11,740 nt of DNA from positions 1-11,740 of the forward strand of contig BFAR01000126.1 of NCBI GenBank assembly GCA_008974855.1, written 5' to 3'. The notes under the pieces are model-generated. The model searched no databases. It was not told the origin of the DNA and worked only from the letters and a program-made list of their open reading frames with translations. Origin of the DNA: an archaeon MnTg01 (GTDB lineage: Archaea; Thermoproteota; Nitrososphaeria; Nitrososphaerales; Nitrosopumilaceae). Below are positions 1-6,773 of the stretch, piece after piece. The position numbers and the translations under genes were made by a program. The stretch's first letter is position 1. Every line of letters starts with the position of its first letter.

Positions 1-1902
1 GATGTAACAGGCTATGAAATTGAATTCAAAACTTCTTCAGGAGATTATACTCTGCTAACTGCCACTGGTATTGTAACAACTTATACTCATACTGATCTAA
101 CTACTGGAACGCTTTACACTTATCGTGTTTACGCAAAAAATTCTGAAGGCACGAGTTCCCCATCTAATACTATATCTGCTCAAACAGGTCACACTGTAGT
201 GCCAACTAATTTACAAGCTGATGACATATCTCCTACATCAATACTCCTTACCTGGTCTGCGCCATCACAAACGTTTGGTACAATTATTGGTTACACAATA
301 TCACAAGAATTAGCACCTGGTATCTATGACCCAGTTACCGATACAAGTAATTCCAAAACTAGCTATACCGTAACTGGACTTACGACTGATAAAGAATATA
401 CCTATGTGGTAAAAGCAAGATACAATACTGGAACTAGCTCTGCTGTTTCAAGCTCTGCTACTACTACTCCTACTTTAGACTCTGAACCTCCATCAAAATT
501 TAATGTCTCAAGTCCTCCCGTAAGTTTGACTGCAACTGCAATATCTCCTATCCAAATTAATCTTGGTTGGAATTATCCAAGCAAAGTTGGCGGAACTCCA
601 ATTACTGGATATAGAATAGATGTCAAAGTCGGGAATGCTAATTATATTACTCTTCAACAAGATACTGATAGTTCCACTAGGACATATTCTCACTTAGACC
701 TGACTACTGATACTCAATATTCATACAAAGTCTATGCAATTAATCCAGCGGGTACTAGCGGTCCTTCGAACGAAGCATCTGCGATGCCCTCGACTAGTTC
801 CTCTCCTCCACAAGCTAAAGAAAAACCAGGTCCTCCAAGATCGTTAATTCTTAATGCGGTATCCCCTACCCAAATTAACATCTCTTGGAAACAGCCATCT
901 GATGATGGGGGCACATCAATCACAGGCTACAAAATTGAGGTAAAGAAAGGGAATGGCAGCTATACCATTCTTTCATCTAATGTTGGAAAAAATACCCAAT
1001 TTACTCATACTGGTGTGATTACTGGTACGAATTATCAGTATAAAGTATATTCAATTAACTCAATTGGTACAAGTACCTCATCAGTCACTGCTAGTGTAAC
1101 TCCTCAACCTGAGGCCACAGAACCTGTATCCAAAGTTCCAGACTTTGTTGATTCAAAACAAGGTGCACAATATTATCTTGATAGATACTACGACGAAGTA
1201 GCATACAAAGAATGGTTTGATACAAACTTTCCAGATTATACCATTGAAGACGCAATAGAATTAGCAATTCCAGGAACATTTAGTGAAGACAAATCAGCAA
1301 AACCAATTCTGTCATTCATAGATACTACTCTTGATCCACAATATTATATTGATAGATACAACAATGAGCCAACATACAAAGAATGGTTTGATGAAAATTT
1401 TCCTGATTATACTATCTATGAAGCAGTAGGTGTAGAAGAACCTGTAATACAAATAGGCACTTGTGGACCTGGAACTATTCTAGTGGATGGATATTGTGAA
1501 GCAGAAAAACAATCTGGAGGTGGATGTTTAATTGCAACAGCTGCGTATGGTTCAGAAATTTCTCCACAAGTTCAATCACTTCGTGAATTGCGAGATAATT
1601 CTCTTCTTCAAACAAGTTCTGGAAAAACATTCATGACTGGTTTTAACAAATTTTACTATTCGTTTTCGCCAACAATAGCTGATTGGGAAAGACAAAATCC
1701 AATATTCAAAGAAGTTGTAAAGATAACCATTACTCCTTTACTTACATCTCTTTCAATTCTAAATTATGTAGATATTGATACCGAAAATACAGTTCTAACT
1801 TATGGAATAGGAATTATTTTGTTAAACGTTGGAATGTATTTTGTAATGCCAGTAGTTGCATTATTAACAATCAAACGATATGTAGTAAGTAAAACAAACT
1901 AA
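1..1902 (+). CDS. Fibronectin type III repeat surface protein with CFI-box C-terminus (5' partial)
   Basis: The frame is open from base 1 to a TAA at 1900-1902, so the gene begins upstream and 633 residues are visible; the GTG at 199 is internal to the FN3 array and is not a start. Counting from base 1, there is a partial FN3 domain at about 1-63 and three full ones at about 67-157, 172-263 and 275-368, each with the SPTxI.LxW, GYxI and Y.Y.VYA.N strands of the fold. Two tandem copies of a YY[LI]DRY...YKEWFD.NFPDYTI module follow (about 389-417 and 445-475), then CGPGTILVDGYC (488-499) and GGCLIATAAYGSE (507-519), the hallmark of the CFI-box-CTERM family. A hydrophobic segment lies near 597-623 with a basic end. 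Inference: an exported, membrane-anchored adhesion or cell-surface protein. The ligand is unknown. Domain calls are strong; the role is not. Confidence 0.9.
   Translation, partial: DVTGYEIEFKTSSGDYTLLTATGIVTTYTHTDLTTGTLYTYRVYAKNSEGTSSPSNTISAQTGHTVVPTNLQADDISPTSILLTWSAPSQTFGTIIGYTISQELAPGIYDPVTDTSNSKTSYTVTGLTTDKEYTYVVKARYNTGTSSAVSSSATTTPTLDSEPPSKFNVSSPPVSLTATAISPIQINLGWNYPSKVGGTPITGYRIDVKVGNANYITLQQDTDSSTRTYSHLDLTTDTQYSYKVYAINPAGTSGPSNEASAMPSTSSSPPQAKEKPGPPRSLILNAVSPTQINISWKQPSDDGGTSITGYKIEVKKGNGSYTILSSNVGKNTQFTHTGVITGTNYQYKVYSINSIGTSTSSVTASVTPQPEATEPVSKVPDFVDSKQGAQYYLDRYYDEVAYKEWFDTNFPDYTIEDAIELAIPGTFSEDKSAKPILSFIDTTLDPQYYIDRYNNEPTYKEWFDENFPDYTIYEAVGVEEPVIQIGTCGPGTILVDGYCEAEKQSGGGCLIATAAYGSEISPQVQSLRELRDNSLLQTSSGKTFMTGFNKFYYSFSPTIADWERQNPIFKEVVKITITPLLTSLSILNYVDIDTENTVLTYGIGIILLNVGMYFVMPVVALLTIKRYVVSKTN
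1165..1425 (+). repeat. Tandem YYxDRY/YKEWFDxNFPDYTI protein repeat
   Basis: There are two copies of a module of about 30 residues inside the FN3 surface protein, encoded near 1165-1251 and 1333-1425 and separated by about 27 residues. They share QYY, DRY, YKEWFD, NFPDYTI and a following acidic/hydrophobic tail. The DNA is also clearly similar (both contain tacaaagaatggtttgat), so an internal duplication is likely. I recall this module from other thaumarchaeal extracellular proteins but cannot name a structure or function. Confidence 0.7.
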
Positions 1903-1916
1903 ATCTTATCTACTTT

Positions 1917-2183
1917 TTATAATGCATAGAAATTTACTTTTGGTATTTTAAGTAAGATTTCTTCGTGTATTGCTTTAATAACTATTTTTTGACCTTGTGC
2001 TCTCATTTTGATTTGATATTTTTTAAATTTAATTTTATGTGTACTGACAAGTTTTTTTGTAAACCATTTTTTTTGACATTGAGTACATGTTATATGATGT
2101 ATAGGAAATTTTCCACCAATGCCTGAATCTAGAATTTTATTATGACCAAAAATCAAGCAAAAAACAATGGTCAACAGTTTCAT
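1917..2183 (-). CDS. Small basic Cys/His protein, zinc-knuckle-like (DUF1660-like)
   Basis: This 88-residue protein starts at an ATG (2183-2181). The N-terminus resembles short DUF1660-type proteins: MKLL...C9 followed by FGH (H14), then H29-H30 and a C33-T-Q-C36 pair, a plausible Cys/His zinc site. The remaining 50 residues are rich in lysine and otherwise featureless. It is convergent with the FN3 gene, with 14 nt between the two stop codons, and lies 92 nt downstream of cysS on the same strand. Its leader is purine-rich (GAAAAGAAAAAAGAGAAA, about 2200-2217) with no clear ribosome-binding site, so it may be transcribed alone or by read-through from cysS. The function is unknown; metal binding is inferred from residue spacing only. 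Confidence 0.6.
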   Translation of the reverse strand: MKLLTIVFCLIFGHNKILDSGIGGKFPIHHITCTQCQKKWFTKKLVSTHKIKFKKYQIKMRAQGQKIVIKAIHEEILLKIPKVNFYAL

Positions 2184-2275
2184 ACTTTTCTGTTAGATTT
2201 CTCTTTTTTCTTTTCTTAGGTAGTAAATTGTTTGTAATTTAGGCAAACTTGTTACACTAAACGAAAATTTCTGCT

Positions 2276-3670
2276 TCAGTGACGCTCAGATTGAATTTTT
2301 TCTTTCTTCATCCAGGTGGTTCTATTTTTGTGGTCTATTAACTCGATTCCCATCTCAGAAATTTGGTCTCTGATTCTATCAGCTTCTTGAAATTTTTTTT
2401 CTGCTCTGAGAGATTCACGTTTGTTGATTAATTCATTTATTGTTTTGATTTCTTCATCAGAGATTTTTGGAATTTTTAATCCTATTATGTAAATCATTTT
2501 TTCAAAAATAGGAATTGCTAAATCTGAAATGGATTTTGTAATTGTTTCTGAAGCTACTAATTGGTTAATTTCATTTATAAATTTAAAAAAGGCAGACAAT
2601 GCAAGATGCGTGTTTAAATCATCATCTAATGCACTGTTAAATTCATTTTGACACTCTATGATTATTTTTTTAATTTCATCGGTAGGACCGTTTCCCTTTG
2701 CAAGATTCATTTCATAATAACATGATTCAACTTGTCTCCATTTTGTAATATTTTCTTGTAACAAATCTTCTGAGTAATCAATTGGTTTTGAATAATGACC
2801 AGATAAACAAAAAAGTCTAATTATATTTGAACTAAAACTTTCAAGCACATGTCTTATTGATTTGATATTTCCTTTTGATTTTGACATCTTTTCTCCATTA
2901 ATTGTAATCATTCCAACATGCATCCAAATTTTTGCAAATGGTTGTGATGTGTATGATTCTGATTGAGCAATTTCATTTTCATGATGTGGAAAAATTAGAT
3001 CTCTTCCCCCGCCATGGATCTCAAAATTTTCTCCTAGGTATTTTATACTCATAGCTGAACATTCAATATGCCATCCAGGTCGTCCCCTACCCCATGGACT
3101 TTCCCAAGAGGGATCCTCGTTAGAAAACTTCCATAGTGCAAAGTCAAGCGGATCTTTTTTTGCTTCATCAACTTCAACTCTGGCTCCAGACAAAAGTTCA
3201 TCAATTTTCTTCTTTGAAAGCTTCCCGTATTCCGGAAACTTTGCTACTGAGAAATAAACTCCATTCTTAGAAGTATATGCTATTTTTTTATTTACTAAAC
3301 TTTTAATAAAATTCTGCATATCTTCGATGTGTTCTGTAGCTTTAGGATATTTTGTTGCTCGAATTACATTTAGATCATCAAAATCATTATAATAATTATC
3401 AATATACCTAGAACTAATTGCTGATGCACGTACATTTTCTCGTTTTGCCCTATTGATGATTCTATCATCAACATCGGTAAAATTTTGTATAATCTCTACC
3501 CATGCTCCTTTGGATTCAAGGTACCTGCGCAAAACATCAAAAACAATTATGGTTCTTGCATGACCAATATGAGATTCGTCATAAACTGTTACTCCGCATA
3601 CATAGATTCTAATTTTGCCTGAAGTGTCTAACTGTTTTTGATTTTTACTTAAAGTATCTTGGATCTTCAT
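2276..3670 (-). CDS. cysS: Cysteinyl-tRNA synthetase
   Basis: Class I synthetase that activates cysteine with ATP and charges tRNA-Cys in the cytoplasm. Its 464 residues match the usual length (about 460 in E. coli). The class I signature HIGH is at 34-37 and KMSKS at 261-265. The zinc site that selects cysteine is complete: C25 (in CGVTVYD), C204 (HIECSAMS), H229 and E233 (FPHHENE), with the same 25- and 4-residue spacings as E. coli C209/H234/E238. The C-terminal helical region has the expected RAEKKFQEADRIRDQI stretch (about 422-437). The usual CGPTVYD reads CGVTVYD, a mild change. It lies 18 nt after nadE on the same strand, so the two are probably co-transcribed. Direct cysteinylation means this organism need not use the SepRS/SepCysS route. 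Confidence 0.97.
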   Translation of the reverse strand: MKIQDTLSKNQKQLDTSGKIRIYVCGVTVYDESHIGHARTIIVFDVLRRYLESKGAWVEIIQNFTDVDDRIINRAKRENVRASAISSRYIDNYYNDFDDLNVIRATKYPKATEHIEDMQNFIKSLVNKKIAYTSKNGVYFSVAKFPEYGKLSKKKIDELLSGARVEVDEAKKDPLDFALWKFSNEDPSWESPWGRGRPGWHIECSAMSIKYLGENFEIHGGGRDLIFPHHENEIAQSESYTSQPFAKIWMHVGMITINGEKMSKSKGNIKSIRHVLESFSSNIIRLFCLSGHYSKPIDYSEDLLQENITKWRQVESCYYEMNLAKGNGPTDEIKKIIIECQNEFNSALDDDLNTHLALSAFFKFINEINQLVASETITKSISDLAIPIFEKMIYIIGLKIPKISDEEIKTINELINKRESLRAEKKFQEADRIRDQISEMGIELIDHKNRTTWMKKEKIQSERH

Positions 3671-3688
3671 ATTTTTTGCCTTAATTTA

Positions 3689-4471
3689 TCAGAGTTTTGA
3701 TGCAGTTTTTCTTTTATGTTCGCTGCTTTTGTATAATTGATAGATTTTATCAACACTGTTTTTATCAATATTTGTAGTCTTAACCGTTTCTTCAACTGAT
3801 AATTTTTTATCTATAATACAATACAAAATTAAATCAATTTCATCATATTGCACTCCAATTTCTTCTTCAGCAATATGGCCTAACCACAAGTTAGGGCTAC
3901 TCTTTTTCACGATAATTGATTCAGGTACTCCAAGATGTCTTGCAAGCTCTCTTACCTGTGTTTTATAAAGTGAAACTATGGGAAGAATATCTGAACTTCC
4001 ATCTCCAAATTTTGTAAAATATCCAATAAGGAATTCACTTTTATCACTAGAACCTACCACTAGCAAGTTTTTAGAATTAGCATAATAGTATAGTAAATTT
4101 GCTCTCACTCTGGCTCTTAAATTTCCTAATGCACGTTCATTTGGTTCTAAATACTTTGAATATTCTGAAATTATTAAATTAATATCAAGTAATTTGTAAT
4201 CAATTCCAAGGTCATCAATAATCTTTAGCGCCTCTTCGGTTTCTTCTTTTGGCGAAATTTTTGTATCTGGCATTACCAAAGCAAGTGTTTTTTCTTTTAA
4301 TACTCTTGAACAAAGAAATGTAATTACTGCAGAATCAATTCCACCACTTAATCCAAGTATTACGCCATTAGTTTTGCTGATTGAAACTTGGTGCTTGAGG
4401 AAATCTTCTATTTTTTTTGTTATAGCAGAATAATCTTGATTGGCAACTTCTTTAAGAATTTCTTCATTCAT
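3689..4471 (-). CDS. nadE: NH3-dependent NAD+ synthetase
   Basis: It converts nicotinic acid adenine dinucleotide plus ammonia and ATP to NAD+, the last step of the de novo and Preiss-Handler routes. The 260 residues carry the N-type ATP pyrophosphatase P-loop SGGIDS (42-47), the RARVRANLLYYYAN region (119-132) and GSSDKSEFLIGYFTKFGDG (140-158), which corresponds to the family GTGNKSE...GYFTKYGDG. LYKTQVRELARHLGVP (168-183) and an acidic EEEIG loop follow. There is no N-terminal nitrilase-type glutaminase domain, so free ammonia should be the donor, which would suit an ammonia oxidiser. It heads a likely nadE-cysS unit. An ATG start at 4471 with an AT-rich TATA-like stretch (4491-4504) about 25-30 nt upstream suggests a leaderless transcript. 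Confidence 0.96.
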   Translation of the reverse strand: MNEEILKEVANQDYSAITKKIEDFLKHQVSISKTNGVILGLSGGIDSAVITFLCSRVLKEKTLALVMPDTKISPKEETEEALKIIDDLGIDYKLLDINLIISEYSKYLEPNERALGNLRARVRANLLYYYANSKNLLVVGSSDKSEFLIGYFTKFGDGSSDILPIVSLYKTQVRELARHLGVPESIIVKKSSPNLWLGHIAEEEIGVQYDEIDLILYCIIDKKLSVEETVKTTNIDKNSVDKIYQLYKSSEHKRKTASKL

Positions 4472-4490
4472 TATTTTTCATTTTAGATTG

Positions 4491-4504
4491 GTTAAACATA
4501 AAAA
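4491..4504 (-). promoter_or_regulatory. TATA-like box of nadE
   Basis: On the minus strand this reads TTTTTATGTTTAAC, centred about 27 nt before the nadE ATG, the distance expected of an archaeal TATA box to a leaderless start. No BRE is obvious. AT-rich background makes this a modest call. Confidence 0.35.
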
Positions 4505-4610
4505 TTATGGTTATCAGCTATTTTTCAAAATGATATGCGCTTTTCATATAATCCCCATTTCTAAGTGAAATTCAAGCAAGATCGGGTAATTCAAACACAC
4601 ATTTACTATT

Positions 4611-4820
4611 ATGCACAAAATTATTACTACATTTATGAAATCAAGAAAGGTTGTCTTGATTTTTTTCGTAGTATTAGCATTCGCTGTAGGGTTTACTACC
4701 TTACAAGATTATGCCTTTGATGAAATTGAATCTATTGCAACAAATGAGTTTTCATCCCAACCAAATATCATCACTGTAGAAATAGATGATGGCGTTGGCT
4801 CAGGCGATAATGGCTCTTAA
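4611..4820 (+). CDS. Small single-pass membrane or secreted peptide, unknown function
   Basis: The product has 69 residues. A basic N-terminus (HK, KSRK) precedes one hydrophobic segment at about residues 14-30 (VVLIFFVVLAFAVGFTT). An acidic tail of roughly 38 residues follows, ending in a Gly/Ser/Asp-rich stretch. This is a signal peptide or N-terminal anchor topology with a short extracellular tail. A second ATG at 4635 gives a more typical MKSRKVVLIFF start and may be the true one. It stands alone on the plus strand between two minus-strand genes. CATATAATC (4545-4553) is the best upstream TATA candidate, which would give a leader of about 35 nt. I do not recognise a family. The coding call rests on the clear membrane segment followed by an acidic extracellular-type tail. 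Confidence 0.6.
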   Translation: MHKIITTFMKSRKVVLIFFVVLAFAVGFTTLQDYAFDEIESIATNEFSSQPNIITVEIDDGVGSGDNGS

Positions 4821-4876
4821 CTAAAAAGAAATTTCTACTTAACCAATTATTTAAGTTCTAGCAGCTTTGTACAGAC

Positions 4877-4893
4877 AAAAAACCAATGATTGG
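4877..4893 (-). terminator. Hairpin plus T6 tract after the Rieske gene
   Basis: Read on the minus strand, directly after the Rieske stop codon, CCAATCATTGG can fold as a 4-bp CCAA/TTGG stem and is followed at once by TTTTTT. Archaeal transcripts commonly end at such T tracts. The stem is very short, so the T run is the main signal. Confidence 0.35.
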
Positions 4894-4896
4894 GGA

Positions 4897-5199
4897 TTAA
4901 ACTTGTACGTAGATTCCATCGTCTCTTGCTTCAACTTTGTATGTTTGAAGTGTGACATCTTTGAGATAGTCCATTAGCTTTCCAGTTTTAATGTTATAAT
5001 GCCATAAATGAAGTGGACATTCAACAATATCTCCGTCTAATTTACCCGGTGCAATATGACCATCTTGGTGAACACAGATTGCATCAATTCCATGATATCC
5101 ATCCTGATTAAAAATTGCAATTTTTTTATCATCTACTGTGAATTCTCTTCCTTTTCCTGCAGTAATTGATCCTTTTTCGGCCACTTTTTTCCATGCCAT
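4897..5199 (-). CDS. Small Rieske [2Fe-2S] ferredoxin-like protein
   Basis: A 100-residue soluble single-domain Rieske protein, of the NirD or dioxygenase-ferredoxin type. Both cluster-binding boxes are present: C42-V-H44 and C61-P-L-H64, separated by 16 residues, with the conserved G-KLDGDIVECPLH context and a C-terminal strand ending DDGIYVQV. There is no transmembrane segment or twin-arginine signal, so it is not the membrane-bound Rieske of complex III. It should act as a cytoplasmic one-electron carrier or a subunit of a redox enzyme; the partner is not visible here. I chose the ATG at 5199 over the TTG one codon earlier because TAAATATG (5222-5229, minus strand) is centred about 26 nt upstream, fitting a leaderless ATG start. 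It is divergent from ahcY. Confidence 0.9.
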   Translation of the reverse strand: MAWKKVAEKGSITAGKGREFTVDDKKIAIFNQDGYHGIDAICVHQDGHIAPGKLDGDIVECPLHLWHYNIKTGKLMDYLKDVTLQTYKVEARDDGIYVQV

Positions 5200-5221
5200 C
5201 AAAAATTATCTAAGAATACTA

Positions 5222-5229
5222 CATATTTA
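5222..5229 (-). promoter_or_regulatory. TATA box of the Rieske gene
   Basis: TAAATATG on the minus strand is centred 26-27 nt before the ATG at 5199. Transcription would start at or next to the start codon, giving a leaderless mRNA. Confidence 0.45.
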
Positions 5230-5253
5230 GATTCTCTTAGCAGTTTGATAGGA

Positions 5254-5262
5254 TTTTATAAT
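5254..5262 (+). promoter_or_regulatory. TATA box of ahcY
   Basis: TTTTATAAT is centred about 27 nt before the TTG start at 5285, the spacing of an archaeal TATA box to its transcription start. It lies back to back with the Rieske TATA box in the 85-nt divergent spacer. Confidence 0.5.
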
Positions 5263-5284
5263 ACGATTCAACTGTGGTGAAATA

Positions 5285-6526
5285 TTGAGTAAGATAAAGA
5301 ACAAAAAACTAGCCAAACAAGGAAAATTATCATATGAATGGGCAAGAAGTCATATGCAAATTCTTGATAATACACTAAACCGATTAAAAAAATCAAAACC
5401 TCTTAAAGGAGTTACGATAGGATTTTGCCTACACATTACAAAAGAAACATCTGTCTTACTAATCGGTGCAAAAGAGCTTGGGGCAACAGTTGCAGCATGT
5501 GGAGGGAATCCACTAACAACACAAGATGATATAGCCGCATTTTTAGTATCACAAGGAATTCACATGTATGCTTGGGCTGGTCAAACTGTAAAAGAATATG
5601 ATTGGTGTATTCAACAGGTACTAAATCATAAACCACAAATTCTCACTGATGATGGCTCAGATTTGAACATAAAGGCACACTTTGGAAAACAAAACCAATC
5701 ATTAAAAATTCTAGGAGCTACTGAAGAAACTACTGCAGGAGTTAATAGAATTAAGGCCGTTGAAAAACAAGGTAAGCTTCGCTATCCTGTAATTGCCGTA
5801 AATGATGCTGATACAAAACATATGTTTGATAATAGATACGGCACAGGCCAAAGCACAATTGATGGATATCTTAGAGCAATGAATTTGATGTTTGCAGCAA
5901 AACGTGTAGTTGTAGTTGGTTATGGATGGGTAGGCAAGGGTGTCTCCTCACGTTTTCATGGTATGGGTTCAAAAATTATTGTTACAGAAGTAGATCCAGT
6001 AAAAGCCCTAGAAGCACATATGGATGGTTTTGATGTAATGCCTATGGCACAAGCAGGAAAAATTGGTGATATTTTCATCACGTGTACAGGAATGACTAGT
6101 GTAATTAGAAAAGAGCATCTCTTAAAGATGAAAGATGGAGCGATAGTTGGAAATGTTGGTCACTTTGATGTTGAAGTTGACGCAAACTTTTTACTTAAAA
6201 AATCAAAATCAGTAAGAGAAGTTAGACCAAATCTTGATGAATGCACACTAAAAAATGGGAAGAAAATTTATCTTATAGGCAAAGGTAGAATTGCAAACTT
6301 AGTTGCAGCAGAGGGCCATCCAGCAGAAGTTATGGCGCAATCTTTTTCAAATCAACTAGGCGCAATTTTGTATATTCTTAAAAATCATAAAAAAATGAAA
6401 AACAAAGTAATTCCTGTTCCTAAAGAAATTGATGTGCAAATTGCGTTTGATGCATTAAAAGCAATGAATGTAAAAATTGACAAGCTCTCAAAAGAGCAAG
6501 TCAAATACATGAACAGTTGGGACTAA
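5285..6526 (+). CDS. ahcY: Adenosylhomocysteinase (S-adenosylhomocysteine hydrolase)
   Basis: NAD-dependent hydrolysis of S-adenosylhomocysteine to adenosine and homocysteine, which relieves product inhibition of methyltransferases and feeds methionine resynthesis. The 413 residues show H50, DDGSD (122-126), the EETTAGV segment (147-153), the substrate/catalytic stretch VNDADTKHMFDNRYGTGQS with K178, D182 and N183, the NAD-binding Rossmann loop GYGWVGKG (212-219) and GHFDVEVD (292-299). The TGQS version and the short tail (ending near QVKYMNSWD, without the eukaryotic HYRY end) match my memory of archaeal and Thermotoga-type enzymes. The start is TTG at 5285: no ATG or GTG lies in frame before the upstream stop (5249-5251), and GGTGA at 5276-5280, complementary to the 16S 3' end, sits 4 nt before it. 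Confidence 0.96.
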   Translation: MSKIKNKKLAKQGKLSYEWARSHMQILDNTLNRLKKSKPLKGVTIGFCLHITKETSVLLIGAKELGATVAACGGNPLTTQDDIAAFLVSQGIHMYAWAGQTVKEYDWCIQQVLNHKPQILTDDGSDLNIKAHFGKQNQSLKILGATEETTAGVNRIKAVEKQGKLRYPVIAVNDADTKHMFDNRYGTGQSTIDGYLRAMNLMFAAKRVVVVGYGWVGKGVSSRFHGMGSKIIVTEVDPVKALEAHMDGFDVMPMAQAGKIGDIFITCTGMTSVIRKEHLLKMKDGAIVGNVGHFDVEVDANFLLKKSKSVREVRPNLDECTLKNGKKIYLIGKGRIANLVAAEGHPAEVMAQSFSNQLGAILYILKNHKKMKNKVIPVPKEIDVQIAFDALKAMNVKIDKLSKEQVKYMNSWD

Positions 6527-6587
6527 ACTTCATAGTACCGAACCAAAACTTGGAACAGCTAATCTATATTCTTAAGTTCCTAACTGG

Positions 6588-6594
6588 TATATTT
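6588..6594 (+). promoter_or_regulatory. TATA-like box before the ahcY-metG spacer element
   Basis: TATATTT, centred 26 nt before the ATG at 6617, marks a possible independent transcription start for the GC-richer patch that follows. Confidence 0.4.
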
Positions 6595-6612
6595 GTAAAC
6601 TTTCTTAATAGT

Positions 6613-6706
6613 GTGAATGCTTCGCGCAGAGCATCTCTCAACATCGTGCCTTTACAAAGTTCTCGTTTTGTGCGGAGTGTTTTCTAGAATTAATAATTAC
6701 AAATGA
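6613..6706 (+). other. Candidate small RNA or leaderless 29-codon micro-ORF
   Basis: This patch in the 247-nt ahcY-metG spacer is visibly richer in G+C than its surroundings. It can fold into two hairpins, each with 6-nt loops: ATGCTT/GAGCAT (6617-6622 with 6629-6634) and ACAAAG/TTTTGT (6654-6659 with 6666-6671, extendable by one wobble pair). An ATG at 6617 opens 29 codons to a TGA at 6704-6706, with a hydrophobic core CLYKVLVLCGVF. A second, shorter frame from GTG at 6613 is also open for 24 codons. The TATA-like box at 6588-6594 is correctly placed for a start near 6617. I cannot decide between RNA and peptide. No tRNA, C/D-box or known riboswitch pattern was recognised. Confidence 0.35.
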
Positions 6707-6731
6707 CATAGTTACTGTAGGAAAGTTTTCA

Positions 6732-6753
6732 AGCTATACCTTCAAGTATAGTT
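6732..6753 (+). promoter_or_regulatory. Inverted repeat over the metG TATA box
   Basis: Arms AGCTATAC (6732-6739) and GTATAGTT (6746-6753) pair over 8 positions (one G-T) around a 6-nt spacer, ending 20 nt before the metG ATG. The right arm contains GTATAG, centred about 25 nt before the start codon, which is where a TATA box for a leaderless metG should be. It could be an operator covering the promoter or a hairpin in a read-through transcript. Confidence 0.4.
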
Positions 6754-6773
6754 AGGCGTCAAACCATTATTGA

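Noticed and set aside
199-201. GTG 199 as the start of the FN3 protein
   Set aside because: The reading frame is open back to base 1 and encodes another FN3 domain end there, so the gene starts outside the window.
4827-4836. Perfect palindrome AGAAATTTCT after the 69-aa gene
   Set aside because: A 10-bp AT-rich palindrome is expected by chance here; it has no loop for a hairpin and no promoter context.
5436-5636. 66-codon minus-strand frame inside ahcY
   Set aside because: It is antisense to the highly conserved AhcY substrate-binding region and is an out-of-frame shadow.
6543-6580. CCAA/TTGG and GGAAC/GTTCC inverted repeats after ahcY
   Set aside because: Stems are 4 and 5 bp, the second with a 19-nt loop, and no T tract follows; too weak for a terminator call.
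6527-6773. tRNA gene or SAM/SAH-type riboswitch in the ahcY-metG spacer
   Set aside because: No cloverleaf, T-loop GGTTCRA or known riboswitch core was found; only short hairpins are present.
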